This document shows, piece by piece, positions 26,586-35,971 of a DNA stretch of 64,000 nt. The position numbers and the translations under genes were made by a program. Each line of letters begins with the position of its first letter. Position 1 is the stretch's first letter. This DNA is from Bacillota bacterium (GTDB lineage Bacteria > Bacillota > Clostridia > Lachnospirales > Anaerotignaceae). The stretch is from assembly GCA_019422105.1 (NCBI GenBank), contig JAHZDZ010000004.1, positions 105,071 through 169,070 of the forward strand, in the 5' to 3' direction. Under the pieces are notes generated by a model, which saw nothing but the letters and a program-made list of their open reading frames with translations, was not told where the DNA came from and made no database searches.

Positions 26586-27245
26586 TTATTTTACATCAGG
26601 TGAGGGCCTATTTTCTTTTTCCTTGATTTCATCAATATAACTGTAAACGGTCACCTTGGAAATGCCCATTTTTTCGGCAACCTTATCAATGGCGCCCTTA
26701 ATTAAAAATATACCCTTTTGCTCCATAAAACCGATGAGCTCCACCTTTTCGTCCCGCCGCAGTTTTTCTGTGTTTTTGGCAGATAATATTTTATCAATTA
26801 AATCCTCCGCAATATCGCTGATGTGACCGTCATAACAATCCTCCCTGAGGGCAGGTCCGGAATAGGTTGTGGGCATAAAGCTTAACAGAAGATCAGCGGC
26901 GCTTTGTATTTTTGTGGTGTCCATGTTCACACATAACGCGCCGATTACCTTATGATCGTCATCCCGAAGCAGGGCGGTGGAAGACTTGATTAATCTGCCG
27001 TCGGGTGTATGAAAATAGTAGTTGGCAGAGCAGTCGTTTTCAAAATTCTGACTTAACAGAACATCTTTTACCAAATGATCAAAGCTTTGACCGACTTGTC
27101 TTCCCGTTACGTGATTGTTGATAGTGTAAACAACGGAATTCTGTGGAACACTTAAATCATGTATAACAACCTCACAGTCGTGATTAAAGGTTTTTGCTAT
27201 CATCTGCGCAATAGGACTGTATTTCTCAACCAGGCTGTTTTTCAT
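26586..27245 (-). CDS. YheO/DauR-type transcriptional regulator
   Basis: A 219-residue regulator: an N-terminal PAS-like YheO domain (about 5-120, with CEVVIHDLSVPQNSVVYTINNHVTGR and the SSTALLRDDDHKVIGALCVNMD segment) and a C-terminal DNA-binding helix-turn-helix (about 160-212, MGISKVTVYSYIDEI). In other bacteria this family controls D-arginine, diaminopropionate and similar amino-acid catabolic genes. Lying just upstream of the ridA operon and in the same direction, it most likely regulates it. AAAAGGAGA lies before the ATG. Confidence 0.88.
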   Translation of the reverse strand: MKNSLVEKYSPIAQMIAKTFNHDCEVVIHDLSVPQNSVVYTINNHVTGRQVGQSFDHLVKDVLLSQNFENDCSANYYFHTPDGRLIKSSTALLRDDDHKVIGALCVNMDTTKIQSAADLLLSFMPTTYSGPALREDCYDGHISDIAEDLIDKILSAKNTEKLRRDEKVELIGFMEQKGIFLIKGAIDKVAEKMGISKVTVYSYIDEIKEKENRPSPDVK

Positions 27246-27289
27246 AACAAATCTCCTTTTAATAAATTATTTTATAAAATTTATAATTA

Positions 27290-27317
27290 ATTATATATTA
27301 ATTTAGAAAAAAGTCTA
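27290..27317 (-). promoter_or_regulatory. Promoter of the YheO-type regulator
   Basis: On the minus strand TAGACT (27312-27317), 16 nt, TATAAT (27290-27295). Confidence 0.6.
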
Positions 27318-28452
27318 GTAAAATGTGAACAATCTGTAAAATTTCTGTATTGCTACATGGAACCCTGTCATTTATGGTATAATATCCGCGAAAAAGCAAA
27401 GCAGAAACAATAAGAAGCAAAGGAAACAAATGAAATTAGATGCCGATTGCTTTTTTGTTTCACCGCGCGCTACGCGAACGAGAAAACCGAAGGTTTTTCT
27501 CGTTATGCAAAAAGCGGAGAGAAGCCAAAAAAGAAGCAGCTGGACTGCATAGCAGGCAGGGAGTGATTCTTAAAGGCTTCGAGGAGCGACGCGACCGACA
27601 AAACCGAAGTTTTGGAGGAACTCCGCGACAATTTATGGTATAATAACGATAAATTTTAGCGGAGATACTCATAAACCTGCGGTTTATTCGTATATTTGCT
27701 GCGCAAATAGTCTGCACCCGAAACAATCTCTTGCAAGCAAGCTTGCAGTATTCCTTCTGTGCAGCTGCTTTCTCCGCTTTTATGGTATCATATCCGCAAT
27801 AAGCGGAGAAAGGCCGAAAAGAAAGCATTGTGACTTCTTGCAGACAAAAAAACTTTCTTGAAAGGTCTTGAGGAGTGAAACGGCCAAGCAAAACAAAGTT
27901 TTGCGAGTATGGCATAGTAACGATAAAGTTCGGTGTAGAAACCTCGAAATCCGCGGTTTTGCGCTTGAAATAAGGAAAAACAACTATAATTTCAGTGATA
28001 CCGTTTTCCTGGGCAGTAGGTTATGTGGTGAAATGGCTGATTGAAACATTGATTTGCAATGCGCTGTGTGTAATTTTATGGTATAATAACGATAAATTTC
28101 AGCGGAGAAACCTCAAAACCTATGGTTTCATGTTCATCACTTTTGCGGGGGCAAAAGCTGCCTGCGGCGTCCGGTACCTTTGTTTCGCAAATAATTGCTT
28201 ATGACGTACATCTTAACAGAAAAGCTATTACATGTTTTTCCTGAGCATCTTTTTCTCCGCAATAAAGGGAAAGAGGTCATGGGATAAATGCTGTCACATA
28301 TTTTTTTGAGGAAGTCGATATTTATGGGAGGTAAAGAAGAGAGTGTAATTTGTTAATATCATATGGCGCAGTGCTGCTTGCGTGAAGCACGCTTATATAG
28401 AAGATTTGTTGTATAACTATAGATAGAAAACAGACAGAGTTGAGGTAAAAGT
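27318..28452. repeat. Gene-free block of degenerate interspersed repeats
   Basis: More than 1.1 kb without a convincing gene. At least five sub-units start with a shared phrase, tttatggtataat or close variants: 27371, 27632, 27779, about 27905 (degenerate) and about 28074. Two variants alternate: one continues ...atccgc...gcagaaa or gcggagaaa, the other ...aacgataaattt(t/c)agcggaga(aac)ctcaaaacct.gcggttt. A second shared phrase, cttraaggyctygaggagygaaacg..caaaacnaagttttg, occurs near 27570-27620 and 27855-27905. Hence a roughly 300-bp unit is present about two and a half times. TATAAT-like boxes recur in each copy. Small hairpins (ATTTGC/GCAAAT near 27697; TGCAAGC/GCTTGCA at 27732-27747) are embedded. 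Confidence 0.6.
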
Positions 28453-30831
28453 ATGAACGAGAAAGTATTAAGAACATTGGAATATCATAAAATAATTGAT
28501 AAACTGGCAGGTTTTGCTATTTCCCCTATGGGAAAGGAAAAGGCTGCCAGTCTTGTGCCCATGACAGATATGTCAGATATTGCAACGGCCCAGAAGGAAA
28601 CAACACAGGCGGCGGCTATGTCCTTGAAGCGTGGAAACCTTCCCTTGGGAGGGCTTCGGGAAATACGTCCCCAAATCAGGAGGGCGTCAATGGGAGGCAT
28701 TCTTTCCATTGAAGAATTGATGAACGTAGGGGAGTTTCTCTATGTTTGCCGCAAGGTAAAAAATTACGCCAAAAGTGAAAATAAAAATGAGACCTATGAG
28801 GGAATTGATGAATATTTTGAGCTTTTGCAGACGATTCCAAAGTTGGAAGCGGAGATTAACCGCTGTATTATTTCCGAGGTTGAGATTTCAGATGACGCAA
28901 GTTTGACGCTCAGGGCGGTGAGACGGGATATTAAAACAGCAAATGACAGAGTAAGAGAACAGCTGAACAGTATTATCAATTCCTCCGCTTACCGTACTAT
29001 GCTCCAGGATCCTGTTATCACTATCCGCAACGACAGGTACTGCGTTCCCGTGAAAAGCGAGTACCGCAGCAGCTTTCAGGGCATGGTTCACGACCAGTCC
29101 AATACGGGATCCACGCTTTTTATAGAGCCTATGAGCGTTGTGCAGCTTAACAACAAAATCAAGGAGCTACAGGGCAAGGAGAAGGAAGAAATAGAAAAAA
29201 TATTAGCGGATTTGTCGGCGGGGGTTAGTGAAAACGCGGCTCAGATAGAAGCGAATCTGGAGCTTTTGACTCATCTGGATTTTATTTTTGCAAAGGCCAG
29301 TCTTTCTTTATCTATGGAGGCTTCACAGCCTATGTTTAATCTCATGGGCTATATCAATATCAGAAGGGCCAGGCACCCGCTTTTAGATAAAAAATCGGTT
29401 GTACCCATTGATATTTATATTGGAAAGGATTTCACGACTCTTTTGATTACGGGGCCCAATACCGGCGGTAAGACAGTTGCTTTAAAGACGCTGGGTCTAT
29501 TTACGCTTATGGGACAGGCGGGGCTTCATATACCCGCCTTTGACAACTCTCAGCTTGCTATTTTTGATGAGGTATTTGCCGATATCGGTGATGAACAGAG
29601 CATTGAGCAGAGCTTGAGTACTTTCTCTGCACATATGAGCAATATTGTAAAAATACTGGACGCAGTCACAGACAACAGTCTTGTTCTTTTTGATGAATTG
29701 GGCGCCGGTACAGACCCTATAGAGGGTGCCGCTTTGGCCATGGCGATCATACAATACCTCCGCCAGCGGAAAATAAGGACGGCTGTCACGACCCATTACA
29801 GTGAGCTGAAGGTTTACGCTCTGTCCACAGACGGAGTGGAAAACGCTTCCTGCGAGTTTGATGTGGATTCTCTGAGACCCACTTACAGACTTTTAATTGG
29901 CATCCCGGGAAAAAGCAACGCCTTTGCCATTTCAAAAAGGCTGGGATTGCAGGACTTTATCATAGACAGCGCCAAGGAATTTATCAGCCATGAGGACGCC
30001 CGTTTTGAGGATGTTATCACTGATTTGGAAATCAGCAAAAAAACGGTCATCCATGAGCAGGAAAGAGCGGAGCAGTACCGCAAGGAAGCGGAACGCCTGA
30101 AAAAAGAGGTGGAGAGTCAAAAGGACAAGACAAGACAGCAGAAGGAAAAAATTATTATGGAGGCGAAAGAGGAAGCGCGCCTTATTTTGCAGCGTTCCAA
30201 GGAGGATGCCGACAGAATTATAAAGGAATTAAACAGACAGGCAAAAGAAAAAACATCTCAGTCTAAATTGAACGAGACAAGGGCTCAGCTTAAGAGTAAG
30301 CTCTCCGATATGGAGGAGGAGATACTCAAAAGCTCCAGTCGTAAAAAGACAAACACTAAAATACCGAAGAACCTGAAAGCGGGAGACAGCGTCTATGTTA
30401 TATCCTTTGACCAAAACGGAACGGCGATTACGGCGCCGGATTCCAATAACGAGGTCATGGTTCAGATGGGTATTATGAAGGTCAAGGTACCTTTGAGGGA
30501 ATTGATGCTGAATGAAACGCCTGTGAAGAAAACGGAAAACAAACCGCAGTATCATACCTCCAATGTGAAAAAGGGAAAGAGCCAGTATATTAATGCAGAA
30601 ATCGATATCAGAGGACAGCTTGTTGATGAGGGAATCGGTAATTTGGATAAATATCTGGACGATGCTTACCTTTCGGGTTTAAAGCAGATTATGATCATTC
30701 ACGGCAAGGGTACGGGCGCTTTGCGAAGCGCGGTACAAAATTATCTGCGGAATCATCCCCATGTGAAAAGCTACCGCCCCGGTGTCTATGGAGAGGGTGA
30801 AATGGGCGTTACAGTAGTAGAATTAAAATAA
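28453..30831 (+). CDS. mutS2: MutS2 family nuclease/ATPase
   Basis: A 792-residue MutS2 protein, which in Firmicutes suppresses recombination and acts on branched DNA or collided ribosomes rather than in mismatch repair. It has the MutS core and clamp region (about 1-320), the ATPase domain with Walker A GPNTGGKT (334-341) and Walker B region SLVLFDELGAGTDP, a charged coiled coil (about 520-640), a KOW-like linker, and a C-terminal Smr nuclease domain (about 715-792; EIDIRGQ and IIHGKGTGALR). Full length. GAGG precedes the ATG. Confidence 0.96.
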   Translation: MNEKVLRTLEYHKIIDKLAGFAISPMGKEKAASLVPMTDMSDIATAQKETTQAAAMSLKRGNLPLGGLREIRPQIRRASMGGILSIEELMNVGEFLYVCRKVKNYAKSENKNETYEGIDEYFELLQTIPKLEAEINRCIISEVEISDDASLTLRAVRRDIKTANDRVREQLNSIINSSAYRTMLQDPVITIRNDRYCVPVKSEYRSSFQGMVHDQSNTGSTLFIEPMSVVQLNNKIKELQGKEKEEIEKILADLSAGVSENAAQIEANLELLTHLDFIFAKASLSLSMEASQPMFNLMGYINIRRARHPLLDKKSVVPIDIYIGKDFTTLLITGPNTGGKTVALKTLGLFTLMGQAGLHIPAFDNSQLAIFDEVFADIGDEQSIEQSLSTFSAHMSNIVKILDAVTDNSLVLFDELGAGTDPIEGAALAMAIIQYLRQRKIRTAVTTHYSELKVYALSTDGVENASCEFDVDSLRPTYRLLIGIPGKSNAFAISKRLGLQDFIIDSAKEFISHEDARFEDVITDLEISKKTVIHEQERAEQYRKEAERLKKEVESQKDKTRQQKEKIIMEAKEEARLILQRSKEDADRIIKELNRQAKEKTSQSKLNETRAQLKSKLSDMEEEILKSSSRKKTNTKIPKNLKAGDSVYVISFDQNGTAITAPDSNNEVMVQMGIMKVKVPLRELMLNETPVKKTENKPQYHTSNVKKGKSQYINAEIDIRGQLVDEGIGNLDKYLDDAYLSGLKQIMIIHGKGTGALRSAVQNYLRNHPHVKSYRPGVYGEGEMGVTVVELK

Positions 30832-30848
30832 AATTTTCTTTGAATCAG

Positions 30849-30898
30849 ACAGTTGCGGCAGCGGAACGGAAATGAATAAATCCTTCCGCTGTTACTGT
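30849..30898 (+). terminator. Hairpin after mutS2
   Basis: CAGCGGAA/TTCCGCTG extended outside by ACAGT/ACTGT. There is no T-run, so it may be a weak terminator or a processing structure. Confidence 0.4.
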
Positions 30899-30958
30899 AA
30901 TGTTAATAATAATTACGGGTAAATGATACCTTTATTGTTATAGAAAGGAGATAAACGC

Positions 30959-31645
30959 ATGAGTATTGGCAGAATATTAGTGGTAGATGATGATCCGCAT
31001 ATTGCGGAGCTGATTTCGTTATATCTGAAAAAAGAGGGCTTTGAGACGAAGGAGGTACATAACGGAAAGGATGCGGCAGAGGAATTTTTTAAATATAATC
31101 CTCATCTGGTGATGCTTGATATCATGCTGCCTGAAATAGACGGCTATCAGGTTTTGCGGGAAATCAGGAAGACAAGCAAAATTCCTGTAATTATGCTGAC
31201 AGCAAAGGGAGAAACCTTTGACAAGGTGTTGGGACTTGAGCTTGGCGCTGATGACTATATGGTCAAGCCCTTTGATCCGAAGGAGCTGGTTGCCAGGGTG
31301 AAGGCCGTTTTGCGCCGCTTTGAGCAAAAGCCCGAGGAGGATAATAAAGAGCTTATATTTGACAATATTGTCATCAATATCTCCAATTACAGCGTAATCT
31401 ATTACGGAGAAACCATGGATTTTCCGCCGAAGGAATTTGAGCTTTTATATTTTCTGGCGAGTCATCCGAACCAGGTGTTTACCAGGGAAAAGCTTTTGGA
31501 TAAAATATGGGGCTATGAATATATTGGTGATACAAGGACTGTGGATGTTCATGTAAAAAGAATCAGGGAAAAACTGAATAAAGAGGATGACTGGGGCATT
31601 AAAACTGTGTGGGGCGTAGGATATAAATTTGAGGTGAAAAAATAA
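30959..31645 (+). CDS. OmpR/PhoB-family response regulator
   Basis: A 228-residue regulator with an N-terminal receiver domain (acidic pair Asp10-Asp12, phospho-acceptor Asp54 in MLDIMLP, Lys in KPFDPKEL) and a C-terminal winged helix (about 130-228, ending VKRIREKLN...VWGVGYKF). AGAAAGGAGA is the ribosome site. The stop codon overlaps the start of the histidine kinase gene (TAATG), so the pair is co-translated. Signal and regulon are unknown; the copper operon downstream has its own CsoR control. Confidence 0.95.
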   Translation: MSIGRILVVDDDPHIAELISLYLKKEGFETKEVHNGKDAAEEFFKYNPHLVMLDIMLPEIDGYQVLREIRKTSKIPVIMLTAKGETFDKVLGLELGADDYMVKPFDPKELVARVKAVLRRFEQKPEEDNKELIFDNIVINISNYSVIYYGETMDFPPKEFELLYFLASHPNQVFTREKLLDKIWGYEYIGDTRTVDVHVKRIREKLNKEDDWGIKTVWGVGYKFEVKK

Positions 31646-33090
31646 TGCGCGGCAAATCCATACTGAGAAAACAGATGCTTTTATATATGGGCATACTGCT
31701 GTTCAGCTTTGCCATGCTGGCGGCAACCCTCTCACTGGTTCTCACAGGCTATTACGTCAATGAAAAGGAGGAACAGCTTGTAAAGCAGGGAAGGAAGGTG
31801 GCGGAGCAGTATGTAAAAAGCTTTTACACGGGAATCGACGGACTTCAGAAGCTGAACAATGAAATTCAGGTTTTGGAGGACTATATGGAGGCCAGTGTTT
31901 TCTTTGTCAATAAGGATGGAGAGTTGATACTGGCAAGCCAAGGCATCAGCCAAAGCTGGGTGGGCCAGACGATTACCAACGAGGCGATAGAGGGTGTGCT
32001 TGAGGGAAAAATTGTTTCCGTTGAGGGCAAAATAAACGGCATGTTTGTGGAGTCGGTATTGACGGTGGGCTATCCTATCCAATTGGGAGAGCAGAATATC
32101 GGCGGTATTTTTATGTGCTCCTCCATGCCGGAAATAGAAAAAAATATATCCCAGATGTATAAGGCCTGCTTTGCCTGTGTCGTCATCGCCATGTTTTTCG
32201 GTTCCATACTTGTTTATTTTTCCTCCAGAAAAATAAGCAAGCCTCTAATGGAAATCAATGAGGCTGCCAAGGTGATAGCAGGCGGGAATTTTGATAGGAG
32301 AATATCCATCAGAGAGAATGACGAAATAGGACAGCTGGCAAAGAGCTTTAATAACATGGCGGAAAGCCTTTATACCCATGAAAAGGACAGACGGGAATTT
32401 ATTGCCAATATTTCACACGATCTGCGCTCTCCTCTTACCAGTATACAAGGATTTTTGAATGCAATACTGGACGGCACTATACCAAAGGAGAGCCAGGAGC
32501 ATTATCTGAATATTGTTTTGGAGGAAACACAGAGGCTGACGAAGCTTACAAATAACATTGTGGACTTGAGCAGCGCCCAAGAGGGAAAGATTATACTGGA
32601 CAAATCGGAATTTGACATTAATGAACTGATAAGGGATTCCCTGGAAAAAATACAGCCCCGGTTTATGGAGAAGGAAATCAAAGCCGATTTGCTTCTGGCC
32701 GAAAAAGAAACACTTATTGACGCGGACAGAGATAAGATTGTGCGTGTTTTGCAGAATCTTTTGGATAATGCACTGAAATTTACGGACAGGGGCGGCAGCA
32801 TAGAGGTTGAGACAACCATTGAGGAAAGCGGCAAAAAGGTTTACATTGCTGTCAGAGACAACGGAAAGGGCATCAGTGAGGAGGACCAGAAGCATATTTT
32901 CGACCGTTTCTTCAAGGCAGATACTAGCCGCGGCGAGGATAAAAAGGGCGGCGGACTGGGGCTTTCCATTGCAAAGGAATTTATTAAGGCCCACGGCGAA
33001 AATATAATCTGCAAAAGCAATCTTGGCGAGGGGACGGAGTTTGTATTTTCTTTGCCTCTGGTAAAAAGGGCCGGCAGTGAGAAGGGATAA
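31645..33090 (+). CDS. Membrane sensor histidine kinase
   Basis: A 481-residue kinase: helix one (about 10-32), an extracellular sensor domain (about 33-168), helix two (about 170-192), a HAMP domain (about 193-245), a HisKA domain with His258 in ISHDLRSPL, and a HATPase domain with N box LLDNALKF, G1 DNGKGI and G2 GGGLGLSI. The architecture resembles YycG/PhoR-type kinases. It is translationally coupled to the response regulator upstream. Confidence 0.95.
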   Translation: MRGKSILRKQMLLYMGILLFSFAMLAATLSLVLTGYYVNEKEEQLVKQGRKVAEQYVKSFYTGIDGLQKLNNEIQVLEDYMEASVFFVNKDGELILASQGISQSWVGQTITNEAIEGVLEGKIVSVEGKINGMFVESVLTVGYPIQLGEQNIGGIFMCSSMPEIEKNISQMYKACFACVVIAMFFGSILVYFSSRKISKPLMEINEAAKVIAGGNFDRRISIRENDEIGQLAKSFNNMAESLYTHEKDRREFIANISHDLRSPLTSIQGFLNAILDGTIPKESQEHYLNIVLEETQRLTKLTNNIVDLSSAQEGKIILDKSEFDINELIRDSLEKIQPRFMEKEIKADLLLAEKETLIDADRDKIVRVLQNLLDNALKFTDRGGSIEVETTIEESGKKVYIAVRDNGKGISEEDQKHIFDRFFKADTSRGEDKKGGGLGLSIAKEFIKAHGENIICKSNLGEGTEFVFSLPLVKRAGSEKG

Positions 33091-33232
33091 ATTTATGATA
33101 GAGACCAGGAGGCTATGGATTATTCCTCTATCCTTTGAGGAGAAAATAAGGAAGGAAGTATCTGGTTGAGGAAGAAAACGGGACTGTCCTGTCAAAGATT
33201 ATAAGAAACTGATTTTAAAATGATTTCAAAAG

Positions 33233-33269
33233 AACTGGAGGCGGGCAGCAAAGCGTTTCCAGTTTTTTT
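33233..33269 (+). terminator. Intrinsic terminator of the two-component operon
   Basis: AACTGGA/TCCAGTT with an internal GC-rich loop is followed by seven T. Confidence 0.75.
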
Positions 33270-33304
33270 ATGGTTAATGATGAAAAAATAATCAATACTA
33301 CCTA

Positions 33305-33333
33305 TTGACGGAATGAAAAAAAGAGGTTATAGT
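33305..33333 (+). promoter_or_regulatory. Promoter of the copper operon
   Basis: TTGACG (33305-33310), 17 nt, TATAGT (33328-33333). Confidence 0.8.
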
Positions 33334-33343
33334 AAACACAGAA

Positions 33344-33366
33344 ACACCCCCGGGGGGAGGGGGTGA
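33344..33366 (+). promoter_or_regulatory. CsoR-type operator
   Basis: A run of C (CACCCCC, 33345-33351) followed by a run of G and ending AGGGGGTGA, just downstream of the -10. CsoR operators are GC-rich dyads with C-tracts and G-tracts of this kind. The csoR gene is the last in the operon, which supports autoregulation by copper. The site also lies directly before the copA Shine-Dalgarno. Confidence 0.72.
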
Positions 33367-33383
33367 TAAATAGAGGTGATGAC

Positions 33384-35960
33384 ATGAATCAAAAGTTCGA
33401 TGTGACAGGCATGACCTGCTCCGCCTGTTCCGCCCATGTTGAAAAAAGCGTGCGGAAGCTTGAGGGAGTGGGAGAGGTAAATGTCAATCTGTTGGCAAAC
33501 AATATGCATGTGGCTTATGACAACACGAAGCTAAGTGAAGAAGAAATAATAAAAGCTGTGGAGGATGCCGGTTATGGCGCCAGGCTTCATGAAAAGAGTA
33601 CAGTCGGCGGAAAAGAGACAAAAAAGGATTCGGCAGTCGAGGATGAAATGAGATCTATGAAGGTCAGGCTGATTGTTTCCTTTGTGTTTTTAGTACCATT
33701 ATTCTATATTACGATGGGACATATGATGGGACTGCCTATTCCTCATTATTTTCACGGAAATGAAAATTCCCTTGTGTATGCCTTTACCCAGTTTCTTCTG
33801 ACACTGCCTATACTTTATATTAACCGCAAGTATTTTATAGTAGGTTTTAAAACACTGGCGAAGAGAGCGCCTAATATGGATTCCCTCATTGCTATCGGCT
33901 CCGGCGCCGCAGTTGTATACGGTATTTTTGCCATTTATAAAATAGGCTTTGGCTTGGGTCATGGGGATATGGCTGTTGTAAGCCGTTATTCAATGGACTT
34001 ATATTTTGAGTCCGCCGGCACCATACTGACGCTGATTACATTGGGAAAATTTTTGGAGGCCAGAAGCAAGGGCAAGACATCGGAGGCTATCACAAAGCTG
34101 ATGGATTTGGCTCCTAAGACCGCTTTTGTTCTCCGCGACGGAAAAGAAGAGGAGATTCCTGTTGAAGAAGTTGTGGTAGGGGATATTATACTGGTAAGGC
34201 CGGGCCAGAGCATACCTGTTGACGGTGTCATTACAGAGGGCGGCACGTCCATTGATGAATCCGCTCTCACAGGAGAAAGCATCCCTGTAGAAAAGCAGGC
34301 AGGGGATAAGGTAATCGCCGCCACCATAAATAAATCCGGATTCTTTCAATTCAGGGCAACAAAAATCGGAGATGACACAACGCTGGCCCAAATTATACAG
34401 CTTGTGGAGGAGGCAAGTTCCTCCAAGGCGCCTATATCCAAGCTTGCGGATAAGGTTTCAAGCATTTTTGTGCCGACAGTTATCTGTATCGCCGTTATTG
34501 CAACGGCAATATGGCTTCTGTTAGGCTATTCACCCGAATTTGCACTTTCCATCGGCATAGCGGTATTGGTTATTTCCTGCCCCTGCGCATTGGGCCTTGC
34601 GACGCCTGTGGCAATTATGGTTGGAACAGGAAAGGGTGCTGAAAACGGCATTTTAATTAAATCGGCAGAAGCCCTTGAGATAGCTCATACTGTCAATACG
34701 GTGGTAATGGACAAAACCGGTACTATTACCGAGGGTAAACCTAAGGTCACGGATATAGTTACAAGAGGAATAGAGGAAAGAGAGCTTTTAAGGATTGCGG
34801 CGTCAATTGAAAAGCCATCCGAACATCCTCTGGCGGATGCGGTCATTGAAAAGGCGGCAGAGGAGAATATAGATTTATATGAAGTAAAATCTTTCAGCGC
34901 CGTAGTCGGGCAGGGAATAGAGGCCGTCATAAACGGCGAGGAATACTTTGCGGGGAATAAAAAGCTGTTTATGGAGAAAAAGGTAGCTTTGGAGGGTCTT
35001 GATACAGCAGGAGATGATCTGGCTGAAAACGGTAAAACGCCGCTGTATTTTGCAAAGGGAAACCAAATACTCGGTATCATCGCCGTAGCGGATACGGTAA
35101 AGCCAACCAGCAAGGAGGCCATTGACGAATTCAGACATTTGGGAATTGAAGTGGTTATGCTGACGGGAGATAACAAAAAGACAGCGGAAGCCATTAAAAA
35201 TCAACTGGGGATCACAAAGGCCATTGCGGAGGTTATGCCGCAGGACAAAGAAAGCGAAATCAGAAAGATACAGGAAAGCGGAAAAAGGGTGGCCATGATT
35301 GGGGACGGCATCAATGACGCACCGGCACTGGCCAGAGCGGATGTGGGCGTAGCCATAGGCGCAGGGACTGATGTGGCCATAGAATCTGCGGATATTGTGC
35401 TCATGAAAAGCGATTTGCTGGATGCTGTGACAGCGATTCATTTGAGCAAATCCGTTATACGCAATATCAAGCAAAATCTGTTTTGGGCGTTTTTTTATAA
35501 CACTATCGGTATCCCCATTGCGGCAGGTGTGTTCTTTCCCATTTTCGGCCTACAGCTAAATCCCATGTTTGCAGCGGCTGCTATGAGCTTAAGCTCTGTC
35601 TGTGTTGTGACAAATGCTTTGAGGCTAAAGCTTTTTAAACCGCTCAGAATGATAAAGACAGATGGAAAAGAGGAGCCGAGGAAAGAAAATAATGTCAACG
35701 GGACTGTGATACAGTCTGAAAATAATACAACAGAACAAGGAGAGATTAAAATGAAAAAGACATTGATTGTAGAGGGTATGTCATGCAGCCACTGCTCCGG
35801 CAGAGTAGAAAAGGCGTTAAACGGACTGGACGGCGTTCAGAAGGCGGTAGTCAATTTAGATTCCAAGGAAGCGGAGATTACTTTGGATAGTGATGTAGCA
35901 GATGATGCTTTGATTCAGGCTGTCACTGACGCAGGCTACGAGGTTTCTTCCGTCAAATAA
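33384..35960 (+). CDS. copA: Copper-exporting P-type ATPase with a C-terminal CopZ-like domain
   Basis: An 858-residue P1B-type ATPase that pumps Cu(I) out of the cell. N-terminal heavy-metal domain with GMTCSAC (about 9-15), eight membrane helices, actuator TGES, the metal-binding CPC motif (SCPCALG), phosphorylation site DKTGT and hinge GDGIND. Unusually, a linker of about 35 polar residues then leads into a second complete metal-binding domain at the C-terminus (GMSCSHC, last 69 residues). The frame opens at a GTG at 33363, but ATG 33384 has GAGGTGAT at proper distance. csoR follows 11 bp downstream. Confidence 0.95.
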   Translation: MNQKFDVTGMTCSACSAHVEKSVRKLEGVGEVNVNLLANNMHVAYDNTKLSEEEIIKAVEDAGYGARLHEKSTVGGKETKKDSAVEDEMRSMKVRLIVSFVFLVPLFYITMGHMMGLPIPHYFHGNENSLVYAFTQFLLTLPILYINRKYFIVGFKTLAKRAPNMDSLIAIGSGAAVVYGIFAIYKIGFGLGHGDMAVVSRYSMDLYFESAGTILTLITLGKFLEARSKGKTSEAITKLMDLAPKTAFVLRDGKEEEIPVEEVVVGDIILVRPGQSIPVDGVITEGGTSIDESALTGESIPVEKQAGDKVIAATINKSGFFQFRATKIGDDTTLAQIIQLVEEASSSKAPISKLADKVSSIFVPTVICIAVIATAIWLLLGYSPEFALSIGIAVLVISCPCALGLATPVAIMVGTGKGAENGILIKSAEALEIAHTVNTVVMDKTGTITEGKPKVTDIVTRGIEERELLRIAASIEKPSEHPLADAVIEKAAEENIDLYEVKSFSAVVGQGIEAVINGEEYFAGNKKLFMEKKVALEGLDTAGDDLAENGKTPLYFAKGNQILGIIAVADTVKPTSKEAIDEFRHLGIEVVMLTGDNKKTAEAIKNQLGITKAIAEVMPQDKESEIRKIQESGKRVAMIGDGINDAPALARADVGVAIGAGTDVAIESADIVLMKSDLLDAVTAIHLSKSVIRNIKQNLFWAFFYNTIGIPIAAGVFFPIFGLQLNPMFAAAAMSLSSVCVVTNALRLKLFKPLRMIKTDGKEEPRKENNVNGTVIQSENNTTEQGEIKMKKTLIVEGMSCSHCSGRVEKALNGLDGVQKAVVNLDSKEAEITLDSDVADDALIQAVTDAGYEVSSVK
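35751..35960 (+). CDS. Possible nested CopZ copper chaperone made by internal initiation
   Basis: Inside the copA frame, AAGGAGA (35737-35743) lies 7 nt before an in-frame ATG at 35751. The 69 residues from that Met to the shared stop form a complete CopZ/Atx1 domain with GMSCSHC. Sequence shows a normal ribosome site and a self-contained fold; the simplest reading is an ancestral copZ gene fused in frame to copA that kept its own initiation site. Whether it is expressed separately is inference. Confidence 0.5.
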   Translation: MKKTLIVEGMSCSHCSGRVEKALNGLDGVQKAVVNLDSKEAEITLDSDVADDALIQAVTDAGYEVSSVK

Positions 35961-35971
35961 GGAGCGGGTAT

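Noticed and set aside
27440..27643. 67-codon plus-strand frame rich in Arg and Lys
   Set aside because: It lies entirely within the repeat block, repeats with frame breaks in the second copy, and has no ribosome site.
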